DNA of 46,872 nt, taken from NCBI RefSeq assembly GCF_002699985.1, contig NZ_LKBT01000024.1:1-46872 (forward strand). The letters run 5' to 3'. The position numbers were made by a program, and so were the translations under genes. Of the stretch, positions 16,820-25,007 are shown piece after piece. Below the pieces are notes generated by a model. That model was given only the letters and a program-made list of their open reading frames with translations, did not search any database and was not told where the DNA came from. The stretch comes from Pseudomonas sp. ICMP 561 (GTDB lineage: Bacteria; Pseudomonadota; Gammaproteobacteria; Pseudomonadales; Pseudomonadaceae). Position 1 is the first letter of the stretch; each line of letters opens with the position of its first letter.

Positions 16820-16896
16820 GCACCAGTAGCTCAGCTGGATAGAGTACTGCCCTCCGAAGGCAGGGGTCGTGGGTTCGAATCCCGCCTGGTGCACCA
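16820..16896 (+). tRNA. tRNA-Arg (anticodon CCG), CCA encoded
   Basis: A complete 77-nt cloverleaf: acceptor GCACCAG pairs with CTGGTGC, D-arm GCTCAGCTGGATAGAGT, anticodon arm CTGCC-CTCCGAA-GGCAG with CCG as anticodon, T-arm with GGTTCGAATCC, then CCA. Its 3' half is the integration site of the island that follows, since the same sequence recurs near 29.6 kb. Confidence 0.96.
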
Positions 16897-16917
16897 TATT
16901 TGATTTCAGGGCTGATT
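16852..16917 (+). repeat. attL-like direct repeat (tRNA 3' half and flank)
   Basis: The segment from CTCCG of the anticodon loop through the tRNA end and on to CAGGGCTGATT matches 29591-29655 with only a few differences, the main one at GGTGCACC versus AGGCACC. This is the insertion target of the island. Confidence 0.88.
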
Positions 16918-16935
16918 AGCAGACTGAGATTATCC

Positions 16936-16967
16936 AAAGCCCGCCTTGTGCGGGCTTTGTTGTTTTT
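16936..16967 (+). terminator. Intrinsic terminator of the tRNA-Arg gene
   Basis: AAAGCCCGC and GCGGGCTTT form a 9-bp stem with loop CTTGT, followed by a T-rich tail. The same terminator is present after the attR copy at 29674, and a broken copy is near 20950. Confidence 0.9.
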
Positions 16968-17093
16968 GCCATATAGATTGGTCAAGTAAAGCGCAAAAGC
17001 TTCCAAAAAAGGCTCGGCACCCCCACCTAGGCAGCATAATCGAGACCTGGAGCGAGCGAGGTTGAAATCGGCCTCGCTCCCGTCCGCGAGCGC

Positions 17094-17459
17094 TCAAAAG
17101 GGTGCTGGCGGTAGGTAGTGTCCCCATGCGGAAATACGCTCAGCGGTGAGCAGCCCCAACATGATCAAGGTGAGAAAGGTCAGACAAAGGACTACAAGGG
17201 GCAATTTAGTGACTGCAAACCGGACACCACCCACTAGTCCAGGATATTGCTTCAGATACGCTTTGGCGACGCGCCGGTAAGAGACTCCAGACAAAAATCC
17301 CCACAGAAAAAATAGAGCTGTAACGATCATCGCGAAAGGGCGCGGGTCCTCGAATTGCAGGCAGGTAAGCCCTGCACTGATTCCAAACAACGCGCCAACG
17401 TCTTGGGAAGAGCGAAAATATCTCTCGGCAATGATTTCTTCGTCAGTTTTGAAAAGCAT
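17094..17459 (-). CDS. Small membrane protein of unknown function
   Basis: A 121-residue protein, not recognised. A hydrophilic N-terminus (MLFKTDEEIIAERYF) is followed by hydrophobic segments at about 22-32, 42-62 and 85-105, so probably two or three membrane helices. GGAGA lies before the start. First gene of the island on the tRNA side, with no operon partner on its strand. The GC content is similar to the core chromosome. Confidence 0.6.
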   Translation of the reverse strand: MLFKTDEEIIAERYFRSSQDVGALFGISAGLTCLQFEDPRPFAMIVTALFFLWGFLSGVSYRRVAKAYLKQYPGLVGGVRFAVTKLPLVVLCLTFLTLIMLGLLTAERISAWGHYLPPAPF

Positions 17460-17630
17460 CGTCTCTCCTAAAATAAATCCGTTACGGTTAGATCTCTATT
17501 TTATCTGTGACACGCCACTGATCATCGCTTGGATTTAAATCTGCCAAGACGAGCAACTCTTCAAGAAAACCCATATTTCTGACGATGCTTTTCAACCGCC
17601 ACAGGGCGGGCTATAAAGCAGCGGCGATTT

Positions 17631-17912
17631 GTGTTCAAGGGAATGCAAGCATTTGCAGGGTTATCACGGATGTATATCTACAAAATGGTTCAAGTGCCGC
17701 CGAACATTGAGGTTCGAGCAAAGGAACAGCGCGGCAATGAGGCAGCAGCCTACCTACAAAACGTAGTGAACTCTCACGCGGAGGATGGCTGGGAGTTTTA
17801 TCGAATCGATACGATTGGTGTTTCGGTCAAGCCCGGTTGCTTCGATGCGTTGCTCGGCAAGAAAGACGTATTGAGCCACTACTACGTCATCTCGTTGCGC
17901 AAGCCCCGGTGA
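17631..17912 (+). CDS. DUF4177-like protein
   Basis: Up to 93 residues. The region YKMVQVPPNIEV...LQNVVNSHAEDGWEFYRIDTIGV has the DUF4177 pattern (a strand, a helix and a GWEF strand). The GTG at 17631 opens the frame; an ATG at 17670 (MYIYKMVQ) fits the domain better, and I cannot decide between them. Its stop codon overlaps the GTG start of the YidD-like gene (GGTGA), so the two are translationally coupled. The function is unknown, and the pairing suggests a membrane-linked role (inference). Confidence 0.65.
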   Translation: MFKGMQAFAGLSRMYIYKMVQVPPNIEVRAKEQRGNEAAAYLQNVVNSHAEDGWEFYRIDTIGVSVKPGCFDALLGKKDVLSHYYVISLRKPR

Positions 17913-18115
17913 TCAAGAGCTGCGCCCTTGCTGCAATTCGCTGGTATCAGCGAGTTGCACCGGCCCGATTGCGAGACGCATGCCGTTTCGAACCGACCTG
18001 CTCAAACTACGCAATTCAGACGATCGAGATGCATGGTGTTGTGAATGGCTGCCTTAAGGCAGCCGGACGCATTTGCAGGTGCCGGTATCCGAATGGTGGT
18101 CAGGATCTGCCGTGA
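17909..18115 (+). CDS. YidD-family protein, accessory copy
   Basis: A 68-residue protein from a GTG start at 17909. It has the YidD core: an amphipathic helix AIRWYQRVAPARLRDAC, then RFEPTCSNYAIQTIEMHG and CRCRYPNGGQDLP with the family cysteines. Housekeeping YidD helps YidC insert membrane proteins and lies between rnpA and yidC; this copy is in a genomic island, downstream of and overlapping a DUF4177 gene. It ends soon after the core, without the long C-terminal tail of many YidD proteins. Confidence 0.8.
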   Translation: MIKSCALAAIRWYQRVAPARLRDACRFEPTCSNYAIQTIEMHGVVNGCLKAAGRICRCRYPNGGQDLP

Positions 18116-18507
18116 ACGTGCGCATGATTGGGAAAACACACCATCATTACTTTGCCCTCTTACGGACATAGTTTAGTCACCAACGCCCTCCGCAATGGCT
18201 GCGACCAATCGGGGATATGAACTGAGACAGGGTAGGGTTTGTACTACCGCCATCAATGACGCACGTACAACCGGGAACGCGACGGCTGCTTCTCTTCTTT
18301 GCTTTGCCTACCGTCCCCGATCGGTGCCCCCATACACGGCAACTGCTTGGAGAGTTTGTAGGAGCAGAGGGAAAATTGGGTCAGACCACCATTGTTTTAA
18401 ATGTGGTCTGACCCCGATGTTATTTACCCCGATGTTATTCCCTGACTGTTTAACTTCAGTCCGAGGGCTGTCTGGGTTGAAAAGGGCCTGCTCAGGCGGG
18501 CGCTGGA
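18116..18507. other. Gene-free stretch after YidD
   Basis: About 390 bp with no convincing gene. It holds the palindromic repeat at 18378-18414 and a small direct repeat CCCCGATGTTATT (at 18412 and 18428). I see no promoter-like element of note. Confidence 0.5.
18378..18414. repeat. 37-bp palindrome, left copy
   Basis: GGGTCAGACCAC and GTGGTCTGACCC flank the sequence CATTGTTTTAAAT. A near-identical copy is at 24513-24550, at the end of the truncated transporter gene. The two may mark the ends of an inserted 6.1-kb segment, or be scattered copies of a REP-like element. Confidence 0.75.
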
Positions 18508-20706
18508 TTATTTATGATTTAACACGTCAGAGGATCGGTCAGGCATTGAGATATAACGCTCAGTGAAATCATGAGCCGTCATAGGGCGACCATACAGGTA
18601 GCCTTGCCCCTCTTCGCATAAATAATGCCGCATCAAACTTTCCTGTTCGCGGGTTTCTATGCCTTCGGCAGTGACTTGAAGATCAAAGCCGGCCGCCAGC
18701 CTGATAACGGCCTCGATGATTACTTCGTCTTTTTTGCTACGTTCGACGCCGCTTACAAACGATCGGTCAATCTTCAGGCGTGTGACCGGGTAGTCTTTCA
18801 GAAGGCTCAAAGACGCATAGCCTGTACCAAAATCATCGAACGCAATGCCTACACCCAATGAGCGAAGGTGGTGCAGGGGCTCCATAATTCGCTGTTCGTT
18901 TCGCAAAATTATATTTTCTGTAATCTCCAGTTCGAGTGCGCTCGCCGGTAAAGAAAAGTCGTTAAGTGCACTTTCGACCATTTCAGCAAAGTCGCGCGTA
19001 CGAAACTGAGCGGCAAACAAATTAACGCCGATCCTAAAGCCATCTCTACCGGTCTTTCGCCAATGAGCTGCCTGTTCACAAGCTGAGCGCAATATCCATT
19101 CACCCACCGGTACCGCTAAAAGCCCTGCTTCTAGCACAGGTAAAAAAACCGCTGGGGACACGACGCCCAGTGTCGGATGGTTCCATCGGATAAGTGCTTC
19201 GGCCCCGGTAATAGCGCCATCTGCAAGCCGTACCTGAGGTTGGTAGTACAGCTCAAACTCTTTGTTCGCCCATGCCTGACGCATTGATGAGCTGAGAGCC
19301 CCTCTCTTTGAGGCCGTCTGTCGATGCTCGCTGGTGAACACGCGAACAAGGGATCGCCCGTCAGACTTGGCTTGATAGAGCGCCAAATCCGCGTTGCCAA
19401 GCATTTGCTCGCCATCGTAATCGGAGCCTGACCTCATGGACACACCGATGCTGGCTCCGATAAAAATAGAATTGTCCTCAAACTCTATAGGTTCTTCAAT
19501 GACTGCGATGAGCGCCAAACCAAGCTCAATCGCTTTGGCCTGATCTGCTGTGTCTGATATGAAGACTACAAATTCGTCCCCACCCAGACGGGCGACCATA
19601 TGACACGTCGGTACGCGTTCGCGAAGGCGATTTGACGTCACTCTGAGGACAAAATCACCCGCAGCGTGGCCGAGCGTGTCGTTAACATCCTTGAAGCCAT
19701 CCAGGTCGATCAGAAGAATTGCAGCTGATATCTGTGCGTCACAAGCCTCCTTGATCCGATGCTTAAGTGTTGAGCGATTAGCGAGGCCTGTCAGATGATC
19801 GTATTCAGCCGCGTGCTTGAGTAGTTTGTCCGCCGCTACACGTTGGGTGACGTCACGAATGATCGCCCCAAATTGTGGCTCGCCTACATCAGTCCATTGT
19901 GAAAGCGAGAGCTCAACGGGTATTTTATGGCCGTCGCGATGTATGGCCGTCAGGTTTACGGATTTTCCGATAATACTGACTGGGCCGCCTGAGACGACCC
20001 TTGAGAAACCGGCATGATGCCTGGACCGCATCTCTTGCGGAATAATGATGTCGAGAGCCTTTCCTATGACGTCTTCAGACTTATGTCCGAAAATGAGCTC
20101 GGCTGAGTTATTCCACGAGGTGATTTGATTTTTGCTGTTTGAGCAAATAATGGCATCGGGTGAAGTCGACGTCATATTGATGAAACGGGTATGGCTATCC
20201 GCATTCTCGAGTTCGAGCCGACGCAACTCCATTTTTTCAATAACGATGACGGCCAAGTCCTGAAGAATAAGCTGGTCACGGTCTGAGAACATCTCTCGGG
20301 GCTTATTGTCGATCAGGCATAAGCTACCCAGCACATGACCGTTGGTTGTTATCAATGGCGCCCCCGCGTAGAAGCGAATATGAGGAGCGCCAACAACCAA
20401 AGCGTTTGAGCTAAATCTCGCATCCTGCGACGCATCAAGTACCAAAAAAACGTTACGGCCCATGAGCGCAAAATTACAAAATGAAACGTCACGACCCGTT
20501 TCGCACACATCGAGGCCAACACGTGCTTTGAAGAATTGTCGGTCGCGATGCACTAAAGAAATCAGAACAATGGGGACATCAAAAATCCGAGATGCCATTT
20601 GGACGATCTGATCATATTCGTGCTCAGGTGGCGTATCCATCAGCGCGAAAGCATTCAAAGCCTGAATGCGCTCTTCATCATTATCACTTACTGGGTAAGT
20701 AATCAT
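18508..20706 (-). CDS. GAF-PAS-GGDEF-EAL cyclic-di-GMP protein
   Basis: A 732-residue soluble protein: N-terminal GAF (about 20-165, with DVPIVLISLVHRDRQFFKAR and APLITTNGHVLGSLCLID), PAS (about 175-290), GGDEF (ARLGGDEFVVF) and EAL (GAEALIRWNHP; later ELEITENII, AFDDFGTGYASL, AEGIET). Both active sites look intact, so either activity is possible. It is carried inside the island, which is uncommon cargo, and stands alone on its strand. The weak ribosome-binding site makes the start a little uncertain. Confidence 0.92.
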   Translation of the reverse strand: MITYPVSDNDEERIQALNAFALMDTPPEHEYDQIVQMASRIFDVPIVLISLVHRDRQFFKARVGLDVCETGRDVSFCNFALMGRNVFLVLDASQDARFSSNALVVGAPHIRFYAGAPLITTNGHVLGSLCLIDNKPREMFSDRDQLILQDLAVIVIEKMELRRLELENADSHTRFINMTSTSPDAIICSNSKNQITSWNNSAELIFGHKSEDVIGKALDIIIPQEMRSRHHAGFSRVVSGGPVSIIGKSVNLTAIHRDGHKIPVELSLSQWTDVGEPQFGAIIRDVTQRVAADKLLKHAAEYDHLTGLANRSTLKHRIKEACDAQISAAILLIDLDGFKDVNDTLGHAAGDFVLRVTSNRLRERVPTCHMVARLGGDEFVVFISDTADQAKAIELGLALIAVIEEPIEFEDNSIFIGASIGVSMRSGSDYDGEQMLGNADLALYQAKSDGRSLVRVFTSEHRQTASKRGALSSSMRQAWANKEFELYYQPQVRLADGAITGAEALIRWNHPTLGVVSPAVFLPVLEAGLLAVPVGEWILRSACEQAAHWRKTGRDGFRIGVNLFAAQFRTRDFAEMVESALNDFSLPASALELEITENIILRNEQRIMEPLHHLRSLGVGIAFDDFGTGYASLSLLKDYPVTRLKIDRSFVSGVERSKKDEVIIEAVIRLAAGFDLQVTAEGIETREQESLMRHYLCEEGQGYLYGRPMTAHDFTERYISMPDRSSDVLNHK

Positions 20707-21163
20707 TTGAGGTTCTCGCTAGAAGCTGACCGCACATGGAATGCGAAGCGATTGATAGGGATCGCTGCCACTTCAGCATTCATGAAAATAAACTGCAGAA
20801 GAATTTTCATATCATGAAAAAAAGGAAAATCTGTACATCTCATCACCTGTCAGCAGCTTATTGGCAGCTATGTCGAGCAGCTCATAAACTGTATCGTCAA
20901 AAAAACGGATATCTGTAGAAAAGCGAGCAGCATGCCAGGCATGAAGCGCAAACGCCTTGTGCGGGCTTTGTTTTTGGTGAGAGGGTTTCGCACTGGAGCC
21001 TATGCCGACATGGCAACAATCAGGATTCCCGGTGAGTATCCTTGGGAAGCGCGAATTCGCCGTAGCGCGTCGTTGATGGCGGACATTATCTCTATCGAGA
21101 CACCGCGGGCTTGACTCATCCTGCCGGGCAGTATCCCGCGGCAGGTGCACTCGCTCTGATCGA
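20707..21163. other. Gene-free stretch with relic of tRNA flank
   Basis: About 450 bp with no convincing gene. At 20945-20975 a degenerate copy of the tRNA-Arg terminator (CGCCTTGTGCGGGCTTTG) is followed by sequence similar to 29700-29750. This marks the left edge of the duplicated block that carries the DUF3617 gene. Confidence 0.6.
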
Positions 21164-21646
21164 TCAGCGGTTGATGTACAGGCTGTTCATCTTCATGCCA
21201 CCGCGCATTTTCTTGACGCCCGGCTCCATGTCGGCCGGACATGCGCCTTGAAAGCTGCCATTGACGATGGTGCGTTGCGTCTCGGTTTTTCCGTTCAGGT
21301 CGAACGAAGTGTCGGCCGTCAATATGTACGATTTCGTCAGATCGCCCTTGAACGAGGCGGCCAGCTTCGCGTCTGGGCAACTGGATATAAAGCTGTAGCC
21401 GTCGCCGTTTCCGCTTTTTGACTGGATCTTGCATTCCTGTTCGAAGTTGGCCCACAAGTCGTCGTCAATCAGACGGTCCTTTGCCTGGGCGACGCAAATT
21501 TCCCAGGAAAACGGCGAGGTGGCCGGTGTCACTTTCCACAAGCCTGAGGCGCGTTGCATACGCTGGGATGATTCATCGGCCGCCACAGGAATCGCGACCG
21601 CAAGCGCTATAGCGGGAATCGACAACAGTATGGCCGCGTACTTCAT
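21164..21646 (-). CDS. DUF3617 family periplasmic protein, island copy
   Basis: A 160-residue secreted protein with a Sec signal peptide (cleavage near residue 23, after PVAA). The mature part has the DUF3617 pattern GLWKVTPATS...WEICV, FEQECKI, ISSCPDAKL and GACPADMEPG; the four cysteines may form two disulfides. The start is set at the second Met to match the copy at 29812-30294, to which it is about 95% identical. The function is unknown. It is a duplicate of the gene right of the island, and both copies read away from the bacteriocin side. Confidence 0.88.
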   Translation of the reverse strand: MKYAAILLSIPAIALAVAIPVAADESSQRMQRASGLWKVTPATSPFSWEICVAQAKDRLIDDDLWANFEQECKIQSKSGNGDGYSFISSCPDAKLAASFKGDLTKSYILTADTSFDLNGKTETQRTIVNGSFQGACPADMEPGVKKMRGGMKMNSLYINR

Positions 21647-21904
21647 CATGAATCCTTTCTGTAAAACGCTAAATTTAGTACCGAAACCGAAGCGCGCTGC
21701 GCCAATCTTCTATGGCATGCGCTATTCAAGGTTCTCTAATACTTCACCCTATGGTCGGCTTTTGGCCGAAAGCGGTAATCGCAAAGCTCTTTCCGATGAG
21801 GCCGACGCGCAACAGGGGAATGATTCTGACCTATAGAAACAGCACAGCCAGCGAGTGACTTCGGCTGTAGGCCATTCATTACCTTGTGCATCTTCGGCTC
21901 TATT

Positions 21905-22897
21905 TCAGAGAGAATTGCTTCGAGTCAGACCGAGACTTAGCCCTTTGGGAAGATTCTCGATCGCAATAAGTGCGAGGTTGTCTGTGATGATCCGATCATC
22001 ATTTAATACAACGAACGACGGTGCCCACAGAAGTGCTTCTTTATCGAACTCATAGACCATTTGCCGACTTATCTTTCCTTGAGATTTCAGCTTCGAAATT
22101 ACCCGAGCAGCTTGAGCCGCTTCACCTGCCAACGTGTCCATGGCTTCGTGAAGCTTTTTCTCATCTTTACCTCTGAATAAAAATGAGACCTGACAGCCGT
22201 CCTGGTATGAATGGAAATCGAGAATAGGGTTACGTCTGTCGGGCATCCGACTAAGCAATTTTCGAAACCACGCATGTATTCCGGCATAGGAAGCCTTGCC
22301 CGCTTCTGCAGCTATCGCAGTCACAAAGGGATTCCAAACCAAGAGTACGTAGGGCAGGCCCACCCTAATCAGTTCTTGTAATGAATCTGCTGCGTTGTGC
22401 GACAGCTCAGAACGTTCGACTCTAACGGGTGAGTCATTCGTAATCTGATCTAACCAATCTTCATCCACCTCCCTTGCATCCGTCGCGATCTCGACCCACA
22501 CATCATCCAACAGTCTTGGAAGCTGCTGGGGTGGCAACACGGCCGAGTCAACATCTATGCCCAAACCTAGGAAACTCAGTACGTCTCCTCCCGCGTAATA
22601 TCCCAGGAGTGCGGCAACAAATTGTCGACCATCAGGGCTTTTGAACGATTCACTTTCCAATATCTGTCCCTTCGGACGTCCGGGATCGTGATTCTCAAGA
22701 AGAGTGAAAGGATTGCTGTTTATCTGAGCAACCAATCTGTCTGGATCGACAGCCACCAACAACTGGCCATCTGGGCCGCACGCATCCGTCCAGATCACTG
22801 CTCGCACAATTTCGCCAAATTTACACGCGTGGTGTCTCAGTTCAGCCTCTTCAGCCCATCTACCGGCGGCTGGCGTATCTTGAAGTAAATCAGACAT
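21905..22897 (-). CDS. Unknown protein with prohead-protease-like N-terminus
   Basis: A 330-residue protein from the ATG at 22897, which has GGAG about 8 bases upstream. I do not recognise the whole. Residues 30-115 read like the HK97-type prohead protease fold (VDPDRLVAQ, then LLENHDPGRPKGQILESESF, where 'NHDP.rPkG.i' is the typical His-containing block). A hydrophobic segment lies around 190-205 (GLPYVLLVWNPFVTAIA) and the C-terminal ~100 residues are mixed. There are no phage structural genes nearby, so a prophage remnant is not supported; it may be a domesticated version. Confidence 0.55.
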   Translation of the reverse strand: MSDLLQDTPAAGRWAEEAELRHHACKFGEIVRAVIWTDACGPDGQLLVAVDPDRLVAQINSNPFTLLENHDPGRPKGQILESESFKSPDGRQFVAALLGYYAGGDVLSFLGLGIDVDSAVLPPQQLPRLLDDVWVEIATDAREVDEDWLDQITNDSPVRVERSELSHNAADSLQELIRVGLPYVLLVWNPFVTAIAAEAGKASYAGIHAWFRKLLSRMPDRRNPILDFHSYQDGCQVSFLFRGKDEKKLHEAMDTLAGEAAQAARVISKLKSQGKISRQMVYEFDKEALLWAPSFVVLNDDRIITDNLALIAIENLPKGLSLGLTRSNSL

Positions 22898-23055
22898 AGA
22901 TTCTCCACCCCCGCTGTAGCGTGTCAAAAGATACATCCTATCCTTAGCTTACGTCCGCGTCTGGCCGATAGCGGTGTCCATGGCTAACGGTTAGTCTCCA
23001 AAGCAGGCTAGCCCCCCCCCCCGCTCGTGCTCCATTCACGCCGTATATGAATTCT

Positions 23056-23352
23056 TTAAACCAAAGTTTTCAGGTGGGGAAATGCCTTCGACCAGTGAAG
23101 AATTCTAAAACTCTTACGCAGACCTTCGATCCAGAACGGGTCTGTATGAATCAAACGAGTTACTGTTTCTTTGCTTTCCGCCTCGACCAGCCACAATCCC
23201 CCTAAAGGATCTGAGGACGGATGCTCTCGGAGTGATCCACCTACTAAAATCAAATCTTCGTGGCGTTCTAACCATTGGATATGGTCGATGAGAGTTTTTT
23301 TCCGAATCTCCGATGCCTCAGGTTTATCCTCAAAAAATACGGCAAACAACAT
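23056..23352 (-). CDS. YCII-family protein
   Basis: A 98-residue YciI-like dimeric alpha-beta barrel protein. The start is the ATG at 23352 because AAGGAG lies just upstream; the longer frame to 23442 has no such site. Motifs are MLFAVFFEDKPEA (first strand), LIDHIQWLERHEDLILVGGSL with the conserved His, GGLWLVEAES and DPFWIEGL. YCII proteins often have small-molecule or muconolactone-isomerase-like roles, but this one cannot be assigned. It lies alone on the minus strand, upstream of the DUF6124 leader. Confidence 0.82.
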   Translation of the reverse strand: MLFAVFFEDKPEASEIRKKTLIDHIQWLERHEDLILVGGSLREHPSSDPLGGLWLVEAESKETVTRLIHTDPFWIEGLRKSFRILHWSKAFPHLKTLV

Positions 23353-23520
23353 CTCATCTCCTTTTGAAATTAGTAGCGCCCTTGGCACATCACCCACTAG
23401 CAGAGTAGTCGACTTGCCTGCGTAAACGCACTCCACCTCCAAACTGATTTACGGAATCCCCCTACACCCTCCGTCCGCTTCAAATCCTTGTCGCTCCAGC
23501 CCCACAACCCTAGAGTCCAC

Positions 23521-23762
23521 GCCGTCGCCGCAAACGTAGCGACCGGGCTTGGCCGCTCGACTAAACTCCAGGCGCACAGGCGCTCACCATTCGATCTCTG
23601 GGATGTATTCCGTCTGCGATATCGAGTTATGGCAGCTGTGCGTGGGACACCTTCGGGTGTGCCGGGTGCCTGGAGTTCCGGTCGGCCAACCCGCGTACAG
23701 TTGCCACCCTGATTTGCTTGGCCGCAAACGGTGGCAGCTTCTAACTCCAGGAGCAGTCAATG
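23521..23762 (+). ncRNA. Structured leader RNA of DUF6124, copy 1 (switch-like)
   Basis: Helices: GTCGC/GCGAC (23524/23539); H1 stem CGGGC/GCTCG (23544/23555) with loop TTGGCC; UUCG-capped hairpin ACACC/GGTGT (23647/23656); H2 with outer stem 23700-23708/23730-23738 and inner TTTGC/GCAAA with loop TTGGCC. Segment B (23668-23677, GCCTGGAGTT) is complementary to A (23564-23573) and also to A' (23743-23751), which contains part of the CAGGAG ribosome-binding site. Segment K (23683-23689, CGGCCAA) can pair with the H1 or the H2 loop region. All these helices also form, with changed bases, in copy 2. Function inferred: on/off control of DUF6124 translation. Confidence 0.7.
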
Positions 23763-24044
23763 AAGCAACCGCATACCTCAAACAAAACCCTCGGCACCAC
23801 CACCTTCTCCACCCGCGGCCCATCCCGTCAGCCGCTGTTCCGCATCAATCCCGACATCCCCATCGAATCTGCACTGGAGCACGCTTCCAGCTTATTGGCG
23901 TGTATCCATGAATTGAGCCTCGACGCGGCGTTGGGTGATGCGGGCAAGCAGAGTGTCTGGGCGGTTCATCATTTGAGTGATATGGCGAAGGCGATTCTGG
24001 AGGATGCGTTGTCAGCGGGCGCGGCAAAGAATCAGCTGAGTTGA
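23760..24044 (+). CDS. DUF6124 (formerly DUF3077) family protein, island copy
   Basis: A 94-residue protein common in Pseudomonas, of unknown function. The conserved core is LFRINPDIPIESALEHASSLLACIH, then the helices ELSLDAALG and WAVHHLSDMAKAILEDAL. It is nearly identical to the protein at 32917-33207 except at the first ~10 residues. It lies directly behind the structured leader. The CAGGAG site is 7 bases before the ATG and falls within the alternative pairing segment. Confidence 0.88.
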   Translation: MKQPHTSNKTLGTTTFSTRGPSRQPLFRINPDIPIESALEHASSLLACIHELSLDAALGDAGKQSVWAVHHLSDMAKAILEDALSAGAAKNQLS

Positions 24045-24088
24045 ACGGCCCTTGGCTAATGCCCCGGGCCGTTTTTGTCGGTCATGAA

Positions 24089-24510
24089 TTACGCGCTGCG
24101 AAGCTCCACGGTCAGGTGCGTCACTTCGTGCACCGGCGCCAGGCGCTCGCGGATCATGTCGGCAGTTACGGACGCGTTGCCGACCACGCTGACAATGGCC
24201 GCACGGGCTTCGGGGCCGACCTGCCAGACGTGCAGGTCGGTGATTTTTGTATCACCCGACTGCTCGATTATTTCGCGGATTTCCTGAGCAAAACGCTCCA
24301 CTGACTCGATAGCGATGGCCACCAAACCGAAGATAAGCGCCGACGCAAAGCTACCGAAGTCGACTACCTTACCGGTGCCTAAACTGTGTTGGCTGCTGAC
24401 GGCGTGGAGTTTGGCATAGCTGTAGCAAGAGGCGGCGATACCGAGGAGTCCGGCGTGGCCATATGAAAACCGTTCGCCAACAGAGCCATCGAGTCCCGCG
24501 ATGGGAAAAA
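24089..24510 (-). pseudogene. Broken CDF cation transporter gene (dmeF-like copy)
   Basis: It matches parts of the intact transporter at 33252-34178: the C-terminal end (EIIEQSGDTKITDLHVWQVG...) and a block from the second-third membrane region (YSYAKLHA...GTGKV...FASALIFGLVAIAIESV). About 115 codons between these blocks are missing, including the His-rich loop and the HVLAD site. The 5' end is cut off at the palindrome at 24513. The product cannot be a working transporter. It is part of the DUF6124-CDF block duplicated from 32.6-34.2 kb. Confidence 0.88.
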
Positions 24511-24512
24511 TC

Positions 24513-24550
24513 GGGGCAGACCGCCATTGTTTTAAATGTGGTCTGACCCC
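24513..24550. repeat. 37-bp palindrome, right copy
   Basis: Near-identical to 18378-18414 (CATTGTTTTAAATGTGGTCT core). It sits exactly where homology to the dmeF gene stops, which suggests a recombination or insertion boundary. Confidence 0.75.
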
Positions 24551-24589
24551 GACTTTACAAACGAAAAAGAACACATTGAGTGGAATCAA

Positions 24590-25007
24590 ATCAAAAAGTT
24601 GCGATTAGCATGCTATGGAGGCATATGTACTATACAAAAGTACTCCTGAGAACATTGTTGACGGCGAAAACATGGACATCACACCAGTAGTAGATCGACA
24701 CTATTAAATCCCAGCAGGGTGAGCGAAGAGCATAACCATTGGCAATCCTAGACCTTTCTAGAAGCCTATCGAAAATCTATAATTTCCGCCCCGGGGAGGC
24801 AACTAGTTTACCTAAGGAAGTCTATGCTGGCCGAACCAAGTAACAAGTGATTAGTCAGGATCAATAAATAGTCGTTGGTCACAACAATCATCAACGCCCC
24901 AAGGTACCCGGTAAAGCCAGCGGTTTCTGGCCGATAACGGCATATCCGCTCAGCGAAAAGCGACTGACAATGCCTAGGTCAACCTACTCAACAATGACTC
25001 ACGCCGG
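24590..25007. other. Gene-free AT-rich stretch
   Basis: About 420 bp downstream of the SLATT gene. I see no convincing gene; the longest start with a good ribosome-binding site (ATG at 24624) gives only about 21 codons. The fragment CTGGCCGATAACGGC near 24928 resembles pieces at 21770 and 22960. Confidence 0.45.

Noticed and set aside
21905..23352. Prophage remnant
   Set aside because: Only one prohead-protease-like domain; no capsid, portal, terminase, tail or lysis genes nearby.
24089..24589. An intact 166-residue protein
   Set aside because: The frame joins two separate pieces of a CDF transporter with the middle deleted and an unrelated 5' end across a palindrome.
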